Source of the DNA: Ventricola sp017626895
Lineage (GTDB): Bacteria > Bacillota > Clostridia > Christensenellales > Aristaeellaceae
Assembly (NCBI GenBank): GCA_017626895.1
Contig: JAGAHV010000054.1
Span: forward strand, 1 to 10,711
Reading direction: 5' to 3'
DNA: 10,711 nt
This document shows positions 6,719 to 10,711 of this stretch, one piece after another (the stretch's first letter is position 1; the number at the start of each line of letters is the position of its first letter). Position numbers and translations under genes: made by a program. The notes beneath the pieces were generated by a model. That model did not search any database. It saw nothing but the letters and a program-made list of their open reading frames with translations, and was not told where the DNA came from.

Positions 6719-6752
6719 ACAGCGAGGATGTATTCCTGTCTGTCTTTTCTCT
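6717..6752 (+). terminator. Probable terminator after the DUF3089 gene
   Basis: AGACAG (6717-6722, overlapping the stop codon) pairs with CTGTCT (6740-6745). An inner AGGA/TCCT stem closes a short loop, and TTTCTCTTT follows. The stem is interrupted by a small internal loop, so strength is moderate. Confidence 0.5.
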
Positions 6753-7071
6753 TTGATTCGATGACGGTCATGTGTCCTGGCAACGTCTGAATTCGGGGGA
6801 TGCAGGCTGTCGCTTGCGACAGGGCCGGTTCTTTGCCAGATTCAACTGAGATGGATGCGTGAACAACTCAATGCGAACAGCCGTTCGGAGGGGAACACGC
6901 TCTTCAGGCGTGAGGACTTAAAGATCTTCTGCAGAGACAAGTGACCACGACATTCAGCTGACTGGATACATACGGATCGGAACATCCCTTTAAAATGACA
7001 GGAACATCTCAGATCATTGTGCCTTTGTCCAAATCAGTTCGTTCGTTTAGGGAAAAAGGAGTTATTTTGGA
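6753..7071 (+). other. Upstream region of the serine transporter; no gene seen
   Basis: About 320 bp without a credible ORF. It holds a 7-bp hairpin, CTGTCGC-TT-GCGACAG (6807-6822), with the same stem core as the one at 5612-5630. The only -10-like candidate is TAAAAT near 6993, without a good -35. No T-box or known riboswitch consensus was recognised. The SD of the next gene (AAGGAG, 7056-7061) is at the right edge. Confidence 0.5.
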
Positions 7072-8298
7072 ATGAAAGCGATGTTTAGAGTCTGGAGAGA
7101 AACCACCCTGGTCATTAAAATTCTGATAGGCCTTGTGCTAGGAGCACTGCTGGGAATACTTATCCCGAAAGCGACCTTTCTCAGCGTTCCGGGGGATTTA
7201 TTCGTCGGTGCGCTGAAGGGAATTGCACCTCTGCTGGTCTTCGTGCTGGTGATCAGTTCACTTGCCAATGCTGCCGGCGATATCGGAAAGCGGTTTACAA
7301 CGGTGATCATTCTGTACATGGCAAGCACTCTGATCGCCTCCTCCATCGCCGTGGTTGCCGGCTACCTTTTCCCCGTGACAATTAAGCTGACAGACTATGC
7401 CGCCGAAGCGGTGCCTCTCGGGGGACTTCAGGATATTCTTCATTCCATCCTGAGTAACCTTGTGCAAAATCCGGTTGCGGCAATCGGCAGCGCCAATTAT
7501 GTCGGTGTTCTGGCCTGGGCCGTGCTGCTCGGGCTTGCTTTCAAGACCTTTGCTTCGCCGAATCTGAAAGCCTCTCTGCAAAACATCGCAGATGCCGTAT
7601 CCCAGGTGGTCCGGTGGATCATTGTTCTGGCCCCCTTTGGCATTTTCAGTCTGGTGTTTTCAGCCGTTTCCCTCAGCGGACTTCAGATTTTCGAGGAATA
7701 CGGCAGGCTGCTGCTTTTGCTGGTAGGCGCAATGGCTTTCGTGGCATTTATCAGCAATCCCCTCATCGTTGGGCTGCTCCTTCGCCGCAACCCTTATCCG
7801 CTGGTCCTGAAATGCCTGCGGGAAAGCGGAATCACCGCTTTCTTTACAAGAAGCTCTGCCGCGAATATCCCCGTGAATATGGCTCTGTGTGAGCGACTTG
7901 GGCTGGACAAGGATTTCTACTCCGTGTCCATTCCCCTCGGAGCGACCATCAACATGGATGGTGCCGCGGTGGTCATCACCATCATGACAATGACCGCAGC
8001 GCGTACCCTGGGGCTCAATGTGCCCATCATCAGTGCGCTCATTCTGAGCGTATTGGCCACCATCGGTGCCTGCGGTTCCTCGGGCGTGGCCGGAGGATCA
8101 CTGCTGCTGATCCCGATGGCCTGTTCCATGTTTGGAATTAACAGTGATATTGCCATGCAGGTCGTGGGTGTTGGCTTCATTATCGGTGTCATTCAGGATT
8201 CCTGCGAAACGGCGCTTAATTCCTCCAGTGATGTGCTCTTTACCGCCACCGCCGAGTTCCTGGAGTGGAAAAAGGAAGGCCGGAAGCTTCCGCTGTAA
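7072..8298 (+). CDS. sstT: Na+/serine-threonine symporter, SstT type (DAACS family)
   Basis: This 408-aa, strongly hydrophobic protein imports L-serine/L-threonine with Na+. It has the dicarboxylate/amino acid:cation symporter architecture of about eight transmembrane helices plus two re-entrant loops. The first substrate loop is represented by FFTRSSAANIPVNM (about 265-278), followed by PLGATINMDGAAVV (about 288-301) and the second-loop region GACGSSGVAGGSLLLIP. The conserved end is GVIQDSCETALNSSSDVLFTATAEF. Length and motifs fit SstT rather than the longer glutamate (GltP) members. The SD AAGGAG (7056-7061) is 10 nt from the ATG. It lies directly upstream of an L-serine dehydratase gene, making a serine uptake and catabolism unit. 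Confidence 0.9.
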   Translation: MKAMFRVWRETTLVIKILIGLVLGALLGILIPKATFLSVPGDLFVGALKGIAPLLVFVLVISSLANAAGDIGKRFTTVIILYMASTLIASSIAVVAGYLFPVTIKLTDYAAEAVPLGGLQDILHSILSNLVQNPVAAIGSANYVGVLAWAVLLGLAFKTFASPNLKASLQNIADAVSQVVRWIIVLAPFGIFSLVFSAVSLSGLQIFEEYGRLLLLLVGAMAFVAFISNPLIVGLLLRRNPYPLVLKCLRESGITAFFTRSSAANIPVNMALCERLGLDKDFYSVSIPLGATINMDGAAVVITIMTMTAARTLGLNVPIISALILSVLATIGACGSSGVAGGSLLLIPMACSMFGINSDIAMQVVGVGFIIGVIQDSCETALNSSSDVLFTATAEFLEWKKEGRKLPL

Positions 8299-8300
8299 CC

Positions 8301-8472
8301 GGATTGGGCTCGATGCGTCAGCGTCGATCTGTGAAGCGTGAGCAACAGAAAAGCAGCGGGGCCGAAAGACCGGGCTGCTCTTATAAGGATTGGCCTCGAT
8401 GCGTCAGCGTCGATTTTTGAAGCGTGAGCAACAGAAAAGCAGCAGGGACGAAAGACCGGGCTGCTCTTATCA
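8301..8472 (+). repeat. Two tandem 86-bp leader repeats upstream of the serine dehydratase
   Basis: Unit 1 (8301-8386) and unit 2 (8387-8472) are nearly identical over their whole length. Each contains a hairpin, TCGATGC-GTCA-GCGTCGA. Each also has a second stem, AGCAGC...GCTGCT, around a purine-rich GAAAGACC loop, followed by CTTAT. Each carries a short ORF beginning MRQRR, in the same frame relative to the unit. Either a dispersed genomic element that duplicated here, or a tandem cis-regulatory leader. It matches no riboswitch consensus I know; the glycine-riboswitch cores are absent. Confidence 0.85.
8313..8420 (+). CDS. Mini-ORF 1 (35 aa) in the first leader repeat
   Basis: It starts MRQRRSVKREQQKSS and continues through ERPGCSYKDW, ending inside the second repeat. 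It is highly basic and has a Ser-Ser pair (AGC AGC) lying on the 5' arm of the AGCAGC/GCTGCT stem. The SD is weak (CCGGA). Given the second copy downstream it may be a leader peptide or just the readable frame of a repeat. Low confidence as a gene. Confidence 0.3.
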   Translation: MRQRRSVKREQQKSSGAERPGCSYKDWPRCVSVDF

Positions 8473-8491
8473 AGGAGAGTACAGAGCATGA
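8399..8491 (+). CDS. Mini-ORF 2 (30 aa), overlapping the serine dehydratase start
   Basis: It starts MRQRRFLKREQQKSS, then has ERPGCSY and ends EYRA. The SD is TAAGGA (8384-8389), about 9 nt from the ATG. Its stop overlaps the dehydratase start as ATGA (8488-8491), the classic arrangement for translational coupling. Its Ser-Ser codons (AGC AGC) again form one arm of a hairpin. It may be a coupled leader peptide for the downstream gene. The peptide itself probably has no separate function. Confidence 0.4.
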   Translation: MRQRRFLKREQQKSSRDERPGCSYQGEYRA

Positions 8492-9698
8492 AATCCATTC
8501 AGGAGATTTATAAGATCGGCAAGGGCCCCTCAAGCTCCCATACGATTGGACCTGAAAGGGCCGCAATACTGTTTAAAAACGAGCATCCTGATGCGGAAAA
8601 CTATCGGGTGATTCTCTATGAATCCCTGAGCAAAACAGGGAAGGGGCATGGCACAGACCGGGTGCTTCGGGAGGTCCTTTCGCCAAAGCCGACGGAGATT
8701 GTTTTTGCAGAGGAATCTCCCGCGGATCTGCCGCATCCGAATACCATGGACTTTGAAGCCATCTCCGGCGGGCAGGTAACGGACCGGCTGCGGGTGCTGT
8801 CCGTCGGAGGCGGGGATATTCGGGTGGAGGGTCAGCCGGGACTTGAGCCGCCGGAGGTCTATCCGGAAAACACCTATGCTGAGGTAGAGCAGTTTCTGCG
8901 GTTTCGGGGACTGAATCTGGCGGAATATGTGGAGTTCAACGAAGGGGAGGAGATCTGGCCATTCCTGGAAAAGGTGTGGACCACGATGAAAAACGCCATC
9001 AAGGAAGGGCTGCGTCAGGAGGGGGAGCTTCCCGGAGGACTGCATATTCTTCGGAAGGCAAAGCTGCTGTACAATCAGGAAACAGAGAACGAGCTTCCCC
9101 AGGTTCGTGAAATCCGGATTCTCTCCGCCTATGCCTTCGCGGTCAGTGAGCAGAACGCGGACTGCGGCACGATTGTCACGGCACCGACCTGCGGCGCCTG
9201 CGGCATTCTGCCGGCAGTGCTGCGCTATGCGCAGGAGATCAACGGTTTCTCAGATGAGGTAATCCTGCGCGGACTGGCTGTTGCGGGGCTTTTGGCAATA
9301 TCATCAAGCGGAATGCCTCGATTTCCGGGGCAGAATGCGGATGCCAGGCGGAGGTAGGTTCTGCCTGCTCCATGGCTGCGGCAGCACTGGCCTATCTGTA
9401 CGGCCACAATACAAATCAGATCCAGCACGCGGCGGAAATCGCGCTGGAGCATCACCTTGGACTGACGTGTGATCCGATCTGCGGCCTGGTGCAGGTGCCC
9501 TGCATCGAACGCAACGCGGTTGCCGCCCGCCGGGCCATGGATGCCTGTGATCTGGCCAGCTTTCTGGGAGACACGCAGCGTATTTCCTTTGACATCGTTG
9601 TCCGGACCATGTATGAAACGGGAATCAGCATGAACCAGCGCTTCCGCGAGACTGCGGAGGGCGGACTGGCCAAAATGTTTGAGCGCCGCAGAAAGTGA
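8488..9698 (+). pseudogene. sdaA: L-serine dehydratase (L-serine ammonia-lyase), single-base frameshift
   Basis: The enzyme converts L-serine to pyruvate and ammonia with a [4Fe-4S] cluster. The first part (codons 1-269) has the family signature GPSSSHTIGP (13-22) and the Cys region ADCGTIVTAPTCGACG (Cys226, Cys235, Cys238). At 9294-9295 the frame breaks: TTG GCA should read TTG GGC AAT ATC ATC AAG. Restoring one G continues the protein through NIIKRNASISGAECGCQAEVG, then CDPICGLVQVPCIERN, to ISMNQRFRETAEGGLAKMF. The restored protein is 403 aa, normal for the single-chain clostridial form. Unrepaired, a 289-aa product lacks the C-terminal part of the alpha-type domain. Both halves are otherwise intact, so the change is very recent or a sequencing error in a G run. 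The SD AAGGAG (8472-8477) lies 10 nt from the ATG. The upstream neighbour is the serine transporter. Confidence 0.88.
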
Positions 9699-9958
9699 GG
9701 GCTCATGCCCGCCTGCCTGATTCAATGCGGTGAACAGTCTGCACTGGTGAGCGGAATGATTGGATTTAACGGATTTGTGACCGTGATTGAGCAGCTGCAA
9801 CTCAGGAATCAGGCATGCAATGAAGGCGACGGAAGATAACGGCGCTTCAAAGCCTGCATTCAGTCCGGATAATGACTGAGGCGCCTGTGCAGAAAGATGA
9901 GCGTAAAAAAAAGCGTAAAAAAAGCACCGGAATTTTTTATCCGATGCCTGAGAGTCAC
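9699..9958. other. Intergenic region, no confident gene
   Basis: 260 bp after the dehydratase. A 44-codon plus-strand ORF (9705-9839) has no recognisable similarity. A 10-bp inverted repeat, TGCCTGATTC (9714-9723) and GAATCAGGCA (9806-9815), is present. A purine/A-rich stretch (9903-9926) precedes a T-rich-loop hairpin (9927-9950), which could end the serine operon weakly. Confidence 0.4.
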
Positions 9959-9986
9959 TTGACAAAAAAGCCAGAATCCTTATAAT
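9959..9986 (+). promoter_or_regulatory. Perfect consensus promoter for a small RNA
   Basis: The -35 is TTGACA (9959-9964) and the -10 is TATAAT (9981-9986), both 6/6, with a 16-nt spacer. Transcription should start near 9993. No plausible ORF with an SD follows before the terminator at 10095, so the product is an RNA. Confidence 0.8.
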
Positions 9987-9992
9987 TAGAGA

Positions 9993-10095
9993 TGAAGAAC
10001 GGCACCAACAGCTGTTCCTCAGTTAAGTTTGAGTTGAATAGCGATCGCTAGACCGCAAAACGACCGTCACTTTGCCGAGTGGCGGTTGTTTTTTT
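9993..10095 (+). ncRNA. Small RNA of about 100 nt, candidate antitoxin/antisense RNA
   Basis: It runs from a perfect consensus promoter to a hairpin plus T7 run. The 5' end folds into a 7-bp stem, GAACGGC/GCTGTTC (9997-10003 and 10011-10017), with loop ACCAACA. A 12-bp palindrome, TAGCGATCGCTA (10039-10050), lies before the terminator. Its 3' part is antisense to the end of a 35-codon minus-strand ORF. The opposing transcript has a related 5' hairpin (GAACGG...CTGTTC). Convergent RNAs sharing a terminator and matched 5' hairpins resemble par/Fst and TxpA/RatA-like type I toxin-antitoxin loci. The antitoxin role is inferred. Confidence 0.6.
10058..10095 (+). terminator. Terminator shared by the convergent transcripts
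   Basis: A 13-bp stem (10058-10070 with 10079-10091, two or three G-T pairs) has loop TTTGCCGA. On the plus side it runs into TTTTTTT (10089-10095). On the minus side only TTTT follows (complement of 10057-10060), so it is stronger for the plus-strand RNA. An outer inverted repeat, GACCGCAA/TTGCGGTC (10051-10058 and 10098-10105), extends the structure. Confidence 0.75.
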
Positions 10096-10174
10096 CATTG
10101 CGGTCCGCGTTTTTGTGGGTTTCCCGAATGACAATGGTCACCGTGTACTTCCACACATGAAACGTAATACGCAA
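10067..10174 (-). CDS. 35-aa peptide opposite the small RNA (candidate type I toxin)
   Basis: From a TTG start the reading is MRITFHVWKYTVTIVI followed by a charged, Asn/Lys-rich tail ending NNRHSAK. The first half alternates polar and hydrophobic residues, as in a beta strand, and the second half is basic. Upstream on the same strand are a purine-rich AGGGGGG SD about 8 nt away and a strong promoter (10255-10283). The stop lies inside the terminator stem of the convergent small RNA, so the two RNAs are complementary over about 50 nt at their 3' ends. Peptide size, basic tail and layout suggest a type I toxin, but it is not the usual hydrophobic-helix kind and I do not recognise the family with certainty. 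The start codon is uncertain; GTG codons occur further in. Confidence 0.45.
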   Translation of the reverse strand: MRITFHVWKYTVTIVIRETHKNADRNEKNNRHSAK

Positions 10175-10206
10175 CGTCCTATCCCCCCTTTCGGTTCAGG
10201 GAGTAG

Positions 10207-10228
10207 GAACAGCCGCCAGCTTCCGTTC
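10207..10228 (-). promoter_or_regulatory. 5' leader hairpin of the peptide mRNA, matching the small RNA hairpin
   Basis: On the minus strand the leader reads GAAGAACGG...GCTGTTCCT. The small RNA 5' end carries the same flanks with a different middle. GAACGG pairs with CTGTTC (10223-10228 with 10207-10212), forming a stem with loop AAGCTGGCGG. The parallel structure in two opposed transcripts suggests a shared origin or a loop-loop contact; CCAAC in one loop is one mismatch from pairing with GCTGG in the other. Confidence 0.5.
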
Positions 10229-10254
10229 TTCACCACCTCTTGCGAGGCGCTCAT

Positions 10255-10283
10255 ATTCTATGAATTTTTTAATCTCATGTCAA
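10255..10283 (-). promoter_or_regulatory. Minus-strand promoter for the 35-aa peptide transcript
   Basis: Reading the minus strand, the -35 is TTGACA (complement of 10278-10283) and the -10 is TAGAAT (complement of 10255-10260), with a 17-nt spacer. The start is expected near 10248, giving a leader of about 75 nt. The -35 contains the TGA stop of the upstream gene (10280-10282). Confidence 0.7.
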
Positions 10284-10711
10284 GGTTTTTCAATGGGTTG
10301 CGCCTTCACGCCATGATCAGCACAGATTTCCTCTACCTCTTCATGGCTGAGAACCCGGTTTATCCTGATACGGTTTGAAATGATCCAGGGGAAAGGCTGC
10401 TGCGGTTTGGTGCGGAAGAAGTAATAACCCTCAGGAATGGTCCTCAGTCCGTTACAATTTGTAACCAACTGCTCCTCGCCATCTACCTCACATTCGCACC
10501 ATACGGTAGCTTTCCGCTGTACCAGTCCCACCCCTTGTCGTTTTCCGATCCAGTCTGTAAACGGAACAGTGCAGGAGTGCCAGCCGGGCCGACGGGCCAG
10601 GGGACCCAGTGAACTCTTCACATGGTTTTCGTCCACCAGTTCCCCCATGCCTGCTTCAAGCCACTCGCCCATCGGCAGTTCCCGGCATCGCTCCACAAAG
10701 AGCGGATACAG
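10280..10711 (-). CDS. C-terminal part of a conserved mobile-element-type protein (runs off the window)
   Basis: The frame is open to the window edge, so the 138+ residues seen are the C-terminus of a longer protein. It begins LYPLFVERCRELPMGEWLEAG. Next come VKSSLGPLARRPGWHSCTVPFTDWIGKR..., then TVWCECEV and GYYFFRTKPQQPFPWIISNRIRINRVLSHEEVEEICADHG. The layout LYPLFV...GEW.EAG...VKS.LGPL..RPGWH...W.E.E...GYY.F.T......W.IS..I..NRVL...EVE is, as I recall it, a domain often found at the end of large phage or conjugative-element proteins in Firmicutes. Its activity is unknown to me. The stop codon overlaps the -35 of the next transcript. Whether this copy is part of a full-length gene cannot be seen here. 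Confidence 0.65.
   Translation of the reverse strand: MYPLFVERCRELPMGEWLEAGMGELVDENHVKSSLGPLARRPGWHSCTVPFTDWIGKRQGVGLVQRKATVWCECEVDGEEQLVTNCNGLRTIPEGYYFFRTKPQQPFPWIISNRIRINRVLSHEEVEEICADHGVKAQPIEKP

Noticed and set aside
6753..7071. T-box (serine) leader in front of the serine transporter
   Set aside because: No AGGGTGGNACCGCG-like box and no terminator/antiterminator pair was found.
8301..8472. Tandem glycine riboswitch upstream of the serine dehydratase
   Set aside because: The two-unit layout and gene context are tempting, but the conserved glycine aptamer cores are absent and each unit reads as a mini-ORF with simple hairpins.
9714..9815. 10-bp inverted repeat (TGCCTGATTC/GAATCAGGCA) as a miniature transposable element
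   Set aside because: The arms enclose only 82 bp, no flanking target duplication was seen, and there is no second copy in the window.
9705..9839. 44-codon ORF (MPACLIQCGE...) after the dehydratase
   Set aside because: Only a weak SD, no similarity recognised and a length expected by chance; kept only as a note in the intergenic entry.
9225..9965. 246-codon minus-strand open frame over the dehydratase 3' half and the intergenic region
   Set aside because: Antisense to conserved dehydratase sequence, with no recognisable domain.

Overview
The window looks like chromosomal DNA of a gut-type clostridial Firmicute (Lachnospiraceae/Oscillospiraceae-like). Shine-Dalgarno sites are strong (AAGGAG, AGGAGG), promoters match the sigma-A consensus, a Sec-exported flavin reductase is present, and the Rpn-family protein has motifs typical of Clostridia. 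There is no rRNA, tRNA, CRISPR array or intact insertion sequence. Functions are assigned by reading translated sequence and motifs; no database search was run.

Layout. (1) 45-1926, plus strand: a strong promoter drives a 319-aa Rpn/PD-(D/E)XK nuclease-like protein. Its last 55 codons have their own ribosome binding site and ATG inside the gene. The same 55-codon module then recurs three times as free-standing small genes with a period of about 255 bp. In E. coli, Rpn toxins are inhibited by a small protein made from an internal start over the C-terminal domain. This locus therefore reads as a nuclease with an intragenic antitoxin plus a tandem array of extra antitoxin copies, and it is the most notable feature of the window. 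(2) 1985-4086, minus strand: an exported FMN-bind/FAD fumarate-reductase-type flavoprotein ending in a strong terminator. A MerR-family regulator is divergent from it (4487-5290), and the region between them holds two different palindromes. (3) 5291-5695 holds no convincing gene. It is followed by an exported alpha/beta hydrolase of the DUF3089 type (5696-6718). (4) 7072-9698: a serine module made of an SstT-type Na+/serine(threonine) symporter and an L-serine dehydratase. The dehydratase carries a one-base frameshift. Between them lies a perfectly periodic 86-bp tandem duplication that encodes two related mini-ORFs. The second mini-ORF ends in an ATGA overlap with the dehydratase start. (5) 9959-10283: a compact convergent pair, with a plus-strand small RNA from a consensus promoter facing a minus-strand transcript for a 35-aa peptide. 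Their 3' ends overlap at a shared terminator and they carry matching 5' hairpins, an arrangement like type I toxin-antitoxin loci. (6) 10280-10711, minus strand: the C-terminal part of a conserved protein that runs off the window.

How the parts relate. Regions 1 and 5 look like defence or addiction modules. Regions 2, 3 and 4 are accessory metabolism: extracytosolic respiration on an organic acceptor, a secreted hydrolase, and serine uptake plus deamination to pyruvate and ammonia. A short leader sequence (ctccggcaactga...gtgaggagga-like) recurs in front of both the array genes and the DUF3089 gene, with a decayed copy near 4331, so it may be a dispersed expression element of this genome.
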